NCBI GenBank assembly: GCA_030748895.1
Contig: JASMLC010000004.1
Span: 62,001 to 126,000 of the forward strand
Direction of reading: 5' to 3'
Source: Candidatus Poseidoniia archaeon
Lineage (GTDB): Archaea > Thermoplasmatota > Poseidoniia > MGIII > CG-Epi1
Length of the DNA stretch: 64,000 nucleotides
The notes beneath the pieces were generated by a model. That model was not told the DNA's origin. It was given only the letters and a program-made list of their open reading frames with translations, and did not search any database. This document shows positions 42,250-51,022 of the stretch, piece by piece (the stretch's first letter is position 1; the number at the start of each line of letters is the position of its first letter). The translations under genes were made by a program, and so were the position numbers.

Positions 42250-43136
42250 CAGAGCGATATCTTGCCGCCCGACATCAGTTCCCTGATAGCGTCGTCGGCC
42301 GCCGCGGCCAGCTTCTTGTCATCGTAGAGCGCTTCCTTGACCTCCTTGCGGCGGTCGCGCACCACCTTCCAGCGCGCCTGCTGTTCCTCGCGCGCCACAT
42401 TCCGGTGGGTCCGCAACTGGTCGAGCATCTCCATCGCGCGCTCGTGCTGGTGGTCGGCGCGTTTACGCACGTCAACGAACTCCTGATGCTTCTTGTCTGA
42501 TTCGCCCGAGAGGTGTGCCGCCTCCTTCATCAGCTCGGTCATCTTGTCGTAAAGCTTCGAATTGAGCTTCGCCAGCCGCACCACTTCCAGATGGTGCTGG
42601 TCTGCCTCGCTGAACCGCTCGTCAATCGACTGGTCCAGTTCGCCTACCTCGGCGTGCAGGTGCTCCTGCTCCTCGAGTGAGGACTGCTGCTCGCCCAGAC
42701 TACGGCGCAGGATGGAAATCCGCTCGAGCAGCGCCCGCTCCTTGGCAATCGTCATCTCGGTTGTCTCGAGCCGGCGCTCGGACGCCATGATTTCGGACAT
42801 CAGCGCCTCGACCGTCTCGCGCAGCCCCTTGCTGCCTTTGCCATCCTTGCGTCGCGCCTGCTTGGCGGCAATCAACTTGCGCGCCTGGTCCTGTAGTTTG
42901 TTGCGCGCCTGCATACTGCGCTGTTTCGCCTGCGAATGCGCCTTCATTTCGTCGCGCATGGCCAGGATTTTCTGCATCACCTTTCCGCGCTGGTCATGGA
43001 TGGCATCGCGCTCGTCGCGTAGCATGCGCGCCTCGCTGTTGTATTCGTTACGACGGTCGACAAAACGCTGGAACCGCTCTTCCGAGCGTTGTGTCTCGGT
43101 CTTCGGCTTGCGCTGCTGCCTCTTCTTCTGCGCCAT
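42249..43136 (-). CDS. Archaeal coiled-coil protein
   Basis: 295 residues, almost wholly charged heptad-like helices (Lys, Arg, Glu, Gln) from about 15 to 280, no signal or membrane segment. It resembles the widespread archaeal coiled-coil family (COG1340-like) of unknown function, sometimes mis-annotated as a phosphatase. An ATATAAAA box (read on minus at about 43163-43170) lies about 28 bp before the ATG. Co-transcribed with the nucleotidyltransferase and probably the sortase genes downstream. A scaffold or cell-envelope role would be guesswork. Confidence 0.75.
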   Translation of the reverse strand: MAQKKRQQRKPKTETQRSEERFQRFVDRRNEYNSEARMLRDERDAIHDQRGKVMQKILAMRDEMKAHSQAKQRSMQARNKLQDQARKLIAAKQARRKDGKGSKGLRETVEALMSEIMASERRLETTEMTIAKERALLERISILRRSLGEQQSSLEEQEHLHAEVGELDQSIDERFSEADQHHLEVVRLAKLNSKLYDKMTELMKEAAHLSGESDKKHQEFVDVRKRADHQHERAMEMLDQLRTHRNVAREEQQARWKVVRDRRKEVKEALYDDKKLAAAADDAIRELMSGGKISL

Positions 43137-43198
43137 GGGAGCGAGGTGACGGCTGGCGCACTGATATAAAATCAGCCCTGCCAGATTATAGTATTATC

Positions 43199-43222
43199 TT
43201 TTAAATAATAATCGTCGAGAAC
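43199..43222 (-). terminator. Recurrent 3' element, exact copy after purC
   Basis: On the minus strand the 24 bp beginning at the last base of the purC TAG read G, TTCTCGACGA, TTAT, TATTTAA, AA. Positions 59143-59166 carry the identical 24 bp in the same sense relative to the gene just ended. The T-rich second half resembles archaeal termination tracts. Two exact copies of 24 bp after unrelated genes are unlikely by chance. Confidence 0.5.
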
Positions 43223-44184
43223 TAGATAAACGGGTTGAGCACCTGATAAATTGTGTCGCCGGCCGGTCCCAATTCCAGCGGCATCTCCTCTCCGGTGAAG
43301 GTTTCGGCCACTTCGATGTAGCGTGCGGCCGCCTCCACCCGCAGGTCGTCAGTCAGCGCGGGCGGCTTGCCCTTGCCGGTAAATCCTTGCTCCGCGAGCC
43401 AGGTGCGGACGTATTCCTTATCGAACTTGCGCGGCTCTTCTCCTTTCTCGAAGCGCTTTTCGTAGTCGTCTGCCATCCAGTAGCGGCTGGAGTCGGGCGT
43501 ATTGACCTCGTCCATCAGCATAATCTTACCGCTGGAGATACCGAACTCGTACTTGGTATCGACAAAAATCATGCCGTGCTCAGCGGCGCGCTTGACGCCC
43601 CGGTGGTAGAGCCGCATCGATATTTTTGCCAGCTCGCGATAGAGCCCGGGGTCGACCGCGCCGCGGCGGAAGAGCTCCTCCGGGGCGACCGATTCGTCGT
43701 GTTCACCCTGCTCTGCCTTGGTCGAGGGAGTGATGATTGGCTCGGGCAATTTCTCGTGCTTGCGCATCCCGTCTGGCAGCTCGTTGCCGCAGAAATTGCG
43801 GTCGCCCTTCTCGTAGGCGGTCCAGATTGAGGTAGGAGTAATCCCGGTCAGGTAGCCTCGCACAACCATCTCGACCTGGATCGGGTCGCAGCGGCGAACG
43901 GTCCAGACGTTGGGGTGCGGCCGGCGCAGGACGTGGTTGGCGACGATGTCGGCCGTCTCGCCGAACCACCAGTCGGCCAGCTCGACCAGCGCCTGCCCCT
44001 TGAAGGGGACAGTTCCCAGCACGCGGTCGAAGGCAGAGATACGGTCAGTGGTGACCATCGTGATGGTCTCTTCCTTGATGTAGTTGTCGCGCACCTTGCC
44101 GCGGTAGAGCTCGCCCTGGTCCTCGTAATTGGTCTCCACAAGAGTATGGGGGAGCTGCTGTTTCAGAATGTCGCGGGCGACCAT
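43222..44184 (-). CDS. purC: Phosphoribosylaminoimidazole-succinocarboxamide synthase
   Basis: Purine synthesis step joining aspartate to CAIR with ATP. 320 residues, the longer form. Motifs: LYRGKVRDNYIKEE (ATP), TTDRISAFDRVLGTVPFKG, EMVVRGYLTGITPTS, MIFVDTKYEFGI and LMDEVNTPDSSRYW. A GCTTTTAG box about 28 bp upstream (44207-44214 region) drives it. purS and purL lie 2 kb away on the other strand. Confidence 0.96.
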   Translation of the reverse strand: MVARDILKQQLPHTLVETNYEDQGELYRGKVRDNYIKEETITMVTTDRISAFDRVLGTVPFKGQALVELADWWFGETADIVANHVLRRPHPNVWTVRRCDPIQVEMVVRGYLTGITPTSIWTAYEKGDRNFCGNELPDGMRKHEKLPEPIITPSTKAEQGEHDESVAPEELFRRGAVDPGLYRELAKISMRLYHRGVKRAAEHGMIFVDTKYEFGISSGKIMLMDEVNTPDSSRYWMADDYEKRFEKGEEPRKFDKEYVRTWLAEQGFTGKGKPPALTDDLRVEAAARYIEVAETFTGEEMPLELGPAGDTIYQVLNPFI

Positions 44185-44280
44185 GCCGCCCCGAAAGCAG
44201 GAGTGGGACTAAAAGCAATACCGGTGCCCATGCAGCGGCCGGCGCAAATATTGAATAGCCACAAGTGACTCCCGCGGAGC

Positions 44281-44925
44281 GTGCTTAGCGACATATTGAG
44301 AAAGCGTAGCAACGAACTGCTGCGCCCACTGGGTGTTTTCATGGGTCGCATCGGCATCCGCCCCAATAACCTCACCTTCCTCGGACTAGCGCTGACTGTT
44401 GCTGCAGCGTGGCAACTGTACGCATCGGACCACGACGGGAAGCCTGTCGCCATCCTGCCTGGAGTAGCACTGATGTTGCTGGCTGGGCTGGCTGACGGCG
44501 GCGACGGGCTGCTGGCGCGCGCTGCCGGCCAGACGAGCGTGCGCGGCGGCTTCCTCGACGCGCTGACCGACCGCTACTCGGACAGCCTGCTCTTCGGCGC
44601 GCTGCTACTCGGCGGCTGGCTGGTGCCGCTACCACAGGCGTCCGGAATCCCGGGCGAGGCGTGGGCGCTGGCAGCGCTCATCGGCGCGTTGCTCACCTCC
44701 TACGCGCGCGCAGCAGCGGAGCGCCTCGGCGTGAGCCAGCAGGCGGTCGGCCTCATCGAGCGGCCGGAGCGCATCATCCTGCTGGCACTCGGCCTCGCGG
44801 TGGGCGAACTGGCGGGCGACCCGGCGCTCTGGGCTACCGGCACGCTAGCGCTGCTGGCGCTGCTGGGGAACCTCACGGTGGCGCAGCGGCTGGTCCATTT
44901 CTGGCGGAACGCGTCGGAAGTATAG
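44281..44925 (+). CDS. CDP-alcohol phosphatidyltransferase, archaetidylinositol-phosphate-synthase-like
   Basis: 214 residues, about six helices. The CDP-OH-P motif is complete: Asp72, Asp75, Gly76, Ala79, Arg80, Gly89, Asp93 and Asp97 (ADGGDGLLARAAGQTSVRGG, then FLDALTDRYSD). The DRYSD extension is characteristic of archaeal AIP synthase/PgsA-like members, which use CDP-archaeol with inositol-1-phosphate. It is followed by pgpA, a phosphatase of the same kind of product, so together they probably make a phosphoinositol or glycerol archaeal lipid. Start is GTG. Its last five codons lie in the duplicated 78-bp unit. Confidence 0.88.
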   Translation: MLSDILRKRSNELLRPLGVFMGRIGIRPNNLTFLGLALTVAAAWQLYASDHDGKPVAILPGVALMLLAGLADGGDGLLARAAGQTSVRGGFLDALTDRYSDSLLFGALLLGGWLVPLPQASGIPGEAWALAALIGALLTSYARAAAERLGVSQQAVGLIERPERIILLALGLAVGELAGDPALWATGTLALLALLGNLTVAQRLVHFWRNASEV

Positions 44926-45063
44926 CAGCCGGTGGAAGCGCAGAGCGGTTCCACACAGGCTGCGCCGCTGCCGCAGGCGGGAGTTAACGCGTCGGAAGTA
45001 TAGCAGCCGGTGGAAGCGCAGAGCGATTCCACTCAGGCTGCGCCGCTGCCACAGGCAGGAGTT
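44908..45063. repeat. Tandem duplication of a 78-bp unit containing a hairpin
   Basis: Two adjacent 78-bp units (44908-44985 and 44986-45063) differ at four positions. Unit 1 includes the last five codons and stop of the preceding gene; unit 2 repeats them as non-coding sequence. Each unit holds a nested stem: GCAGCC ... GGCTGC outside and GTGGAA ... TTCCAC inside, with an 11-nt loop. The differences fall in loops or outside the stems. It is probably a terminator or structured RNA, duplicated recently. Confidence 0.75.
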
Positions 45064-45088
45064 ATATAGGGGTCGTCGGTGGAAAATA

Positions 45089-45562
45089 ATGGTTGACTGG
45101 CGTGAACTGGCGGCGACCGGCCTCGGGCTGGGGCGGGCGCCATACGGCCCCGGCACCGCCGGGAGTGCTGGCGCAGCGGCGCTGGCGTGGGCTGCCGTGA
45201 CTTATGGCGGACCGCAGGGCGGCTACGCGCTGCTGGCGGTCGCGCTGCTGCTCTACCCGGCCGGCCGCAGCCTTGCTGAGTGGGCCGAACGGGAATGGGG
45301 CGAAGACCCCGGCCGCTTCGTGCTGGACGAGGTGGCGGGCTACCTGCTCGGCGCCGCCACTATCTGGCTCGCCGCTGGCGTCCCCGAAACAGTGGATTTG
45401 CTGGCTCTGTTCGTCCTGTTCCGCGCTTTCGACATCCTGAAGCCGTGGCCGGTCTCGCGGCTCGAGGAAATCGGGGGTGGTGACGGGGTGATGCTCGACG
45501 ATGTCGCCGCCGGAATCCTGGCGGCTGCCGTGCTGCTGCTGGCGCCGCTCCTGTTTTATTGA
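45089..45562 (+). CDS. pgpA: Phosphatidylglycerophosphatase A family protein
   Basis: 157 residues, about four helices. Family motifs: GLGRAPYGPGTAGS, DPGRFVLDEVAGY (metal Asp, Glu) and LFRAFDILKPWPVSRLE ... GGDGVMLDDVAAG. It removes the terminal phosphate from glycero- or inositol-phospholipid phosphate intermediates; after an AIP-synthase-like enzyme, the archaeal lipid phosphate is the expected substrate. TTATATA at 45062-45068 lies 24 bp before the ATG. Confidence 0.93.
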   Translation: MVDWRELAATGLGLGRAPYGPGTAGSAGAAALAWAAVTYGGPQGGYALLAVALLLYPAGRSLAEWAEREWGEDPGRFVLDEVAGYLLGAATIWLAAGVPETVDLLALFVLFRAFDILKPWPVSRLEEIGGGDGVMLDDVAAGILAAAVLLLAPLLFY

Positions 45563-45582
45563 CCCCCCTCATCTGCGGCGCC

Positions 45583-46086
45583 ATGGCCGAAATCGTCCTC
45601 TATCTGCATATCGTCGGCGCGATTGCGCTCTTCAGCGGCTTGATTGCAACCGCGGTCGCGATGCTGCGCATGGAACGCGCCGCGGGCGAAACGCGCTGCG
45701 AGCTGGCGTCGATGGCGCGCGCAATGGCGTCAATGGCGGCAGGAGGCGGCGCACTGACGCTGCTATTCGGGCTCTATATGGTACTCAATGAGCCACAGTT
45801 CGAGTTAGGGCAGGCATGGATTGACAACTCGCTCGGCCTGCTACTGGTAATGGTTGCAGTTATCCCGCTAGTGATGGTCCCACGGCTGCGCGCGATTGCC
45901 GACGGGGACGATGGGGCAGGCGATCCAGTGCTCTGGATTACGACAACTGGCATGCTAGGGGGATCTTTCGGCATCGAGTACTTGATGGTTGCGAAACCGC
46001 TAGCACACGGCAGCGACGACGGCGTGCTGTTGCTGTTCCTGCTGCTCGGCGCAGGGGCAGGCTGGCTGCGGACGCGGGAAGCCTGA
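45583..46086 (+). CDS. Uncharacterised four-helix membrane protein
   Basis: 167 residues from the ATG at 45583; an in-frame TTG at 45559 touches the pgpA stop. Helices near 4-24, 47-67, 82-102 and 140-160. The first has LYLHIVGAIALFSG, resembling DUF2269/CopD-like membrane proteins in which such a His may bind heme or metal. No catalytic motif is evident. It is likely in the pgpA transcript; function unknown. Confidence 0.65.
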   Translation: MAEIVLYLHIVGAIALFSGLIATAVAMLRMERAAGETRCELASMARAMASMAAGGGALTLLFGLYMVLNEPQFELGQAWIDNSLGLLLVMVAVIPLVMVPRLRAIADGDDGAGDPVLWITTTGMLGGSFGIEYLMVAKPLAHGSDDGVLLLFLLLGAGAGWLRTREA

Positions 46087-46122
46087 GTTTCGTTTTTTAC
46101 CCACCCTCATATTGGGGGCATA

Positions 46123-46365
46123 ATGACTGAAATCGAGATACGTGTCGGACTCAAGCCGGGTATGGCTGACCCCGAGGGCGCCAACGTCCAGAAAGCACTG
46201 GGATTGCTCGGCTTCGATTCCGTCGGGGCGGTCGCGTCAGCGCGTTGCTACCGCATCTCGCTTGAGCTTCCCGAGCCGGAGGCGCTCGAGGAAGCGGAGC
46301 GCATGTGCCGGCGGCTGCTTGCAAATCCTGTGGTGCACGACTATTCGATTTCGGTGGCGGAATGA
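46123..46365 (+). CDS. purS: FGAM synthase small subunit PurS
   Basis: 80 residues with the PurS pattern: EIRVGLKPGMADPEGANVQKAL, GFDSVGAV, then a C-terminal NPVVHDYSI. PurS bridges the amidotransferase PurQ and the synthase PurL. It overlaps purL as ATGA. A T-rich box about 26 bp upstream (46090-46098) is the likely promoter. purQ is not in the window. Confidence 0.94.
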   Translation: MTEIEIRVGLKPGMADPEGANVQKALGLLGFDSVGAVASARCYRISLELPEPEALEEAERMCRRLLANPVVHDYSISVAE

Positions 46366-48650
46366 GGCTGCAGCCGCTAGCAGGCGCGGAGCAGGCGTTC
46401 GCCGTCCCGCTCGACGGCGACCTCGAGGCGACGGGCGAGGCTCTGGGACTGGGGCTCTCGCTGGCGGAGCTGGAGAAGGTGCGCGACCATTTTCGCGACG
46501 AAGGGCGGGTGCCGACCGACGTCGAATTGCAGGCGATTGACCAGGCGTGGTCGGAGCACTGCTGCTACAAGTCGTCGCGCCCCGTGCTGGAGGAAACGGT
46601 ATTCGGCCTCGACGTACCGCGCAAGGTCGCCGTGCGGGAAGACGCAGGAATCATGGAGTTCGACGCCGACCACTACTACGCCGTCGGGCTGGAGTCGCAC
46701 AACCACCCGTCGGCGCTCGACCCGTACGGCGGCGCGGCGACCGGTATCGGCGGTATCCTGCGCGACGTGGTCTGCATGGGCGCGCAGCCGATTGCGCTGG
46801 TCGACCCTCTATTTTTCGGAGAACTGGACACGCCGCGCAGCGAACTGCCTGACGGCGTCAAGCACCCGCGCTACCTGATGGGGGGCGTCGTGGCGGGCAT
46901 CCGCGACTACGGCAACCGCGTCGGGATTCCCACGGTAGCGGGGCAGGTGGCGTTCCACCCCGCCTACACCGGCAACCCGCTGGTGAATGTCGGCTGCATC
47001 GGCATCATGCCGAAGAGCGAGCTGATTCACAGCCGTGCCGGCGGTGCGGGCGACATCTACATCCTTGCCGGCGGGCGGACCGGGCGCGACGGCATCCACG
47101 GCGTCACCTTCGCGTCGCGCGAACTGGAAGCCGGTTCCGAGAGCGACATCGGCGCAGTGCAGCTGGGCGACCCGATTACCAAGGAGCCGCTGATGCACCT
47201 CTGCCTCGAGCTGAACCGCGCCGGGCTGCTGACCGGGATGAAGGACCTCGGCGGCGGCGGACTCTCCTGCGTCGTCGGTGAGCTGGCGCTTGACGGCGGC
47301 TGCGGCGCGCGCGTCGACCTCGAGCGGGTGCCGCTCAAGCAGCCGGGAATGGCGCCGTGGGAAATCTGGGTCTCTGAGTCGCAGGAGCGCATGATGTTCA
47401 CCGTCCGCCCCGATAACGTCGCGGCGGTGCTCGAAAGCTGTGCGGCGTGGGACGTCGAGGCAATCGAAATTGGCGAGGTCGTCCCGCAGAAGCGGACGCG
47501 CGTCGACTGGCACGGGACGACCGTGCTCGACCTTGACCTGGAGTTCACGACCGGCGGTCCCGCCTACCGGCGGCCGTCGCTCGAGCCGCAGGCGCCGACG
47601 GCCGCTACGGTCGAGCTGGAGCAGCCCGCTGACCTTGGGGCACTGCTGCTCGAACTGCTTGCGACCCCCGAAATGGGGTCGCGCGAGTGGGTTATCCGGC
47701 AGTACGACCACCAGGTGCGCGGCGCCACAGCGCTGAACCCGTTGCAAGGCCCCGTAGGCCGTGAGGGACCGGGCGACGCCGCCGTGCTGAAGCCCGTTCC
47801 CGGAAGCTGGCGCGGGCTGGCGCTGACCAGCGACGTCAGCCCCTGGCTGATGGAGGCCGACCCCCGCGCGGGGACTCTGCTGGCGATTGCCGAGGTGTGC
47901 GGCAACCTGACGGCGGTCGGCGCGCGGATTGACTCGCTCGCTGACTGCCTCTGCTTCGGCAACCCGCAGAAACCTGAAATCATGGGACAGTTCTGTGCCG
48001 CGTGCGAGGCGCTCGCCGAGGGTGCGCTGGCGCTGGGGGTGCCGTACGTCTCGGGCAACGTCAGCTTCTACAACGAAACCCCGCAAGGCGCGATTCCGCC
48101 GACGCCAGTGCTGATGGGAGTCGGTATCGTCGAGGATATCCGCAACTGCGTCACGAGCGACCTGAAGGCGGAGGGCGAGCTGTGGCTCGTCGGCCCCACC
48201 GGCCCGGAGATGGGCGCCAGCCTGCTCTCGCGCACCCTCGGCGGGGCCGGGGGTGCGCTGCCGCCGGTCGACTTTGCGGCGCTGGTACCGCGCATGGAAG
48301 CGCTGGTGGCAGCCATCGCCGCGGGCGAAGTGGTCGCGTGCCACGACCTCTCGGCGGGTGGCCTGGCGCTGGCGCTGGCCGAGATGTGCCTTTCCGGGCA
48401 GGGCGCAGCGGTCGAGCTGCCCTCCGGGCCGGCGATGACGGCGCTCTTCAGCGAAAGCCCCGGGCGCTGGCTGGTGCAGGTCGCCCCCGGCTGCGAAGCG
48501 CGTTTTGCGAAGCGCTTCGATTACGCAGAGCGGCTCGGCGCGCCCGCCGGCGAACTGCGCGTGACCTGCGGCGACGAAACGCTGCTGACGCTCGCACCGG
48601 CAGCACTGCGAGCAGCTTGGGAAACACCGCTCGACGCGCGGCTGGCCTAA
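46362..48650 (+). CDS. purL: Phosphoribosylformylglycinamidine synthase subunit PurL
   Basis: Converts FGAR to FGAM with ATP and ammonia from PurQ. 762 residues from the ATG at 46362, typical of small PurL. Motifs: QAWSEHCCYKSSR, GLESHNHPSALDPYGGAATGIGGILRD, KDLGGGGLSCVVGELA and CHDLSAGGLALALAEM, with two AIR-synthase-like halves. The start overlaps the purS stop. Longer frames reach into purS and are not needed. Confidence 0.96.
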   Translation: MRLQPLAGAEQAFAVPLDGDLEATGEALGLGLSLAELEKVRDHFRDEGRVPTDVELQAIDQAWSEHCCYKSSRPVLEETVFGLDVPRKVAVREDAGIMEFDADHYYAVGLESHNHPSALDPYGGAATGIGGILRDVVCMGAQPIALVDPLFFGELDTPRSELPDGVKHPRYLMGGVVAGIRDYGNRVGIPTVAGQVAFHPAYTGNPLVNVGCIGIMPKSELIHSRAGGAGDIYILAGGRTGRDGIHGVTFASRELEAGSESDIGAVQLGDPITKEPLMHLCLELNRAGLLTGMKDLGGGGLSCVVGELALDGGCGARVDLERVPLKQPGMAPWEIWVSESQERMMFTVRPDNVAAVLESCAAWDVEAIEIGEVVPQKRTRVDWHGTTVLDLDLEFTTGGPAYRRPSLEPQAPTAATVELEQPADLGALLLELLATPEMGSREWVIRQYDHQVRGATALNPLQGPVGREGPGDAAVLKPVPGSWRGLALTSDVSPWLMEADPRAGTLLAIAEVCGNLTAVGARIDSLADCLCFGNPQKPEIMGQFCAACEALAEGALALGVPYVSGNVSFYNETPQGAIPPTPVLMGVGIVEDIRNCVTSDLKAEGELWLVGPTGPEMGASLLSRTLGGAGGALPPVDFAALVPRMEALVAAIAAGEVVACHDLSAGGLALALAEMCLSGQGAAVELPSGPAMTALFSESPGRWLVQVAPGCEARFAKRFDYAERLGAPAGELRVTCGDETLLTLAPAALRAAWETPLDARLA

Positions 48651-48680
48651 GCTTTTATCAACCCCTTTAATGGCGGCAGG

Positions 48681-50072
48681 ATGACACTCGCAGCGACGTT
48701 GATACTGCTTATTTTCATAGTTGCCTTTGTACTAATTTTAGGAGAATTTGTCCACCGTACTTTAGCTGCATGGGGAGGTGCTGTAGCTATGCTTATTGTC
48801 GGAAAAATATATGGTACCTTAGATTGGTGCTCTGGACATGGTAGTAATCATTGTGAACACAATTTGTTCTCTGCGATTGATTTCAATGTAATTGGGTTGT
48901 TAGTAGGAATGATGATTTTTGCCGCAATGTTAGAGATATGTGGTTTCTTTGAATTTGTTGCAATAAAAGCTACAAAGCTATCGAAAGGAGACCCTTGGAT
49001 GTTAGTTGTTTATTTGGGTACTTTCACAACTTTAATATCTGTTGTTATAGACAATGTAACTGCAATCATTCTGATTGCACCAATTACAATCAAAATATGT
49101 GATAAGATAAAAATCAGTGCAATCCCTCCATTAATTGCTGAAGCTATTCTATCAGATACGGGTGGTGTCGCTACATTAGTGGGAGATCCACCTAATGTAA
49201 TGATTGCCTCATTTACTGCAAGTGACCCCAATGTATCTGCGTTTACTTTTAACAGTTTCATTGAACATTTGACGCCTTTGACATTCTTTGCTTGGGTCGC
49301 TACATTAGGATATATGCGATATTATTACAGAGACTGGAGTGAAACGAAACCTGGGAATGTGGAAGAGGTTTTGCAGGAAAATGAATGGACAGCTGTAAAT
49401 GACAGGGGCATGATGAACAAAACCTTGATGGCTTTAGTTGGTACCATAATTCTATTCTCACTACACGAACTCGTACTAAGTCCCAGAGGCATACATATTG
49501 AAATTTCTGCGATTGCGCTTAGTGGTGCTGGAATTGCTATGGTTTTGTCATTGCCTGATATTCATACTGTAATTGAGAAAGTTGAATGGACTGCGTTAGT
49601 ATTCTTTGCAGGTTTATTCGTAATGGTAGGGGGCCTTGAACACATGGGACACTTAGAATCTGTAGCTAATTGGATTTTTGGTAATTTTGGCCCTGATGGA
49701 GCTATCACAAGTAACCCTATGATATTAGCTGTAGTCATGATATGGGTAGCTGCAATAGCATCAGCTATCGTTGACAATATACCCTTCTGCGCAGCGATGC
49801 TTCCTATTATTCAAAAACTAGGAGAATTAAGTGAAGAAGTAAATGTAATACCATTATACTGGGCCTTGGCAATGGGTTGTGGTTTTGGTGGAAACGCAAC
49901 ACCTATTGGATCTAGTGCTAATGTAATGACCGTTTCAATAAGTGAAAAGGGCGGTCACGCCATTACCACGGCTGAGTGGATGCGGGTGGGTCTGCCTGTG
50001 ATGATGATTACTTGTGTCGTCGCGACCATTTTCATGGTCCTCTTCTACGACTCGCTCTACGTCAATCCCTGA
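48681..50072 (+). CDS. nhaD: NhaD/ArsB-like sodium-proton antiporter with AT-rich core
   Basis: 463 residues, about eleven helices. Family marks: VVIDNVTAIILIAPITIKI, TGGVATLVGDPPNVMIASF and GCGFGGNATPIGSSANVM, the two reentrant substrate motifs of the ion-transporter superfamily. It likely extrudes Na+ in exchange for H+; related members move arsenite or dicarboxylates. From about 48707 to 49945 codons end mostly in A or T, unlike the GC-rich neighbours, while the first eight and last forty or so codons look native. Reading frame is intact. The end overlaps the rhomboid gene by 16 bp. Confidence 0.9.
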   Translation: MTLAATLILLIFIVAFVLILGEFVHRTLAAWGGAVAMLIVGKIYGTLDWCSGHGSNHCEHNLFSAIDFNVIGLLVGMMIFAAMLEICGFFEFVAIKATKLSKGDPWMLVVYLGTFTTLISVVIDNVTAIILIAPITIKICDKIKISAIPPLIAEAILSDTGGVATLVGDPPNVMIASFTASDPNVSAFTFNSFIEHLTPLTFFAWVATLGYMRYYYRDWSETKPGNVEEVLQENEWTAVNDRGMMNKTLMALVGTIILFSLHELVLSPRGIHIEISAIALSGAGIAMVLSLPDIHTVIEKVEWTALVFFAGLFVMVGGLEHMGHLESVANWIFGNFGPDGAITSNPMILAVVMIWVAAIASAIVDNIPFCAAMLPIIQKLGELSEEVNVIPLYWALAMGCGFGGNATPIGSSANVMTVSISEKGGHAITTAEWMRVGLPVMMITCVVATIFMVLFYDSLYVNP

Positions 50073-50929
50073 GCCAGGATTGGACGGCAGGCGGCACAGT
50101 CCTCCACGGCGCTAACGGCAGCCCCGCACTCCGCGCAATGCGCGCGCTCACGGAAGCGTTCCAGCCATGCCGCACGCAGCTCTGGCTCATCGGCTTCCAT
50201 CGCGTGCCGTAGCTCCTCGTCCGCGCCTTCCAGTGCAGTCAGGTGTTCCAGCCCCGGCATCGCCGCGACGCTGTGCGGCTGCGGTCGCAGCAGCGGCGCC
50301 ATGAAGACTCCGGCGACGAAGCCGGCGGCGTGCGCCGTATGGCCAACGCCGTCGCTGATGCCGGCCGCGACGTAGGCGGTCTCGCCGCCCATGAAGACCA
50401 GCGCCGCCAGCAGCACCGGTACACGCGGCAGGAAGAGCGGTCCCAGCAGCATCGGAATTTCATCGCGTGGATAGAGCAGCGCGAAGGCGCCCATCACCGC
50501 GAAGACCGCCCCCGAAGCGCCGATGTGGATGCCTGCCTCGCCCTGCCAGAGCGCCAGCAGCCCGCTCACCAGCGATGCGAGCAGACCGCCGGCGAAGAAG
50601 ACGATAAGCAGCCGCCGCGTGCCGATGCGCTCCTCGAACGGCGCGCCGAGCAGCAGCAGCACCAGCATATTCATCAGCAGGTGCAGCGGCCCCGCGTGCA
50701 GGAACATTGCGGTTACGAGCGTCGCCCATTCCGCGCCGGGCTGCGCCAGGTAACCGGGGCGGAACCCCAGCTCGAGCCAGGTGGCCACCGGCGCTCCCGC
50801 CAGCCACCACGCGCCGAAGAGCGCGAAGTTGGCCAGCACCAGCGCCTGCGCCGCGTACATCCGGGCGCGCAGTCCGCTGACCAATACCGTGGCCGCGAGC
50901 AGCAGCAGCAGCAGGGAGAGCGCGCTCAT
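50057..50929 (-). CDS. Rhomboid-family intramembrane serine protease with C-terminal zinc knuckle
   Basis: 290 residues, six or seven helices. The catalytic Ser139 is in IGASGAVFAVMG, the catalytic His200 in GHTAHAAGF, and Asn87 in HLLMNM may form the oxyanion hole. The C-terminal cytoplasmic tail has Cys265-x2-Cys268 and Cys278-x2-Cys281, a likely Zn site, unusual for a rhomboid. Rhomboids cut membrane proteins inside helices; the substrate is unknown. Tail-to-tail with nhaD. Confidence 0.9.
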   Translation of the reverse strand: MSALSLLLLLLAATVLVSGLRARMYAAQALVLANFALFGAWWLAGAPVATWLELGFRPGYLAQPGAEWATLVTAMFLHAGPLHLLMNMLVLLLLGAPFEERIGTRRLLIVFFAGGLLASLVSGLLALWQGEAGIHIGASGAVFAVMGAFALLYPRDEIPMLLGPLFLPRVPVLLAALVFMGGETAYVAAGISDGVGHTAHAAGFVAGVFMAPLLRPQPHSVAAMPGLEHLTALEGADEELRHAMEADEPELRAAWLERFRERAHCAECGAAVSAVEDCAACRPILAQGLT

Positions 50930-50981
50930 TGCCGGGGGCGAGCGCAGCGCCGGTTAAGGCTCACGCTAGGGCAGGGGGGTT

Positions 50982-51000
50982 GGGGCCTCCGGGAGGCCCC
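50982..51000 (-). terminator. GC hairpin after the giant surface-protein gene
   Basis: GGGGCCTC-cgg-GAGGCCCC, a perfect 8-bp stem with a 3-nt loop, 22 bp beyond the stop of the 51023 gene and 53 bp before the rhomboid start. It could end the long transcript or lie in the rhomboid leader. No U-tract follows, so its terminator role is uncertain. Confidence 0.4.
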
Positions 51001-51022
51001 CCGTAGCGCCTGGAGCGCCTGT

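Noticed and set aside
48681-50072. The AT-rich antiporter as part of a mobile element or genomic island
   Set aside because: No integrase, transposase, tRNA junction or flanking repeat is seen, and both gene ends are native in composition.
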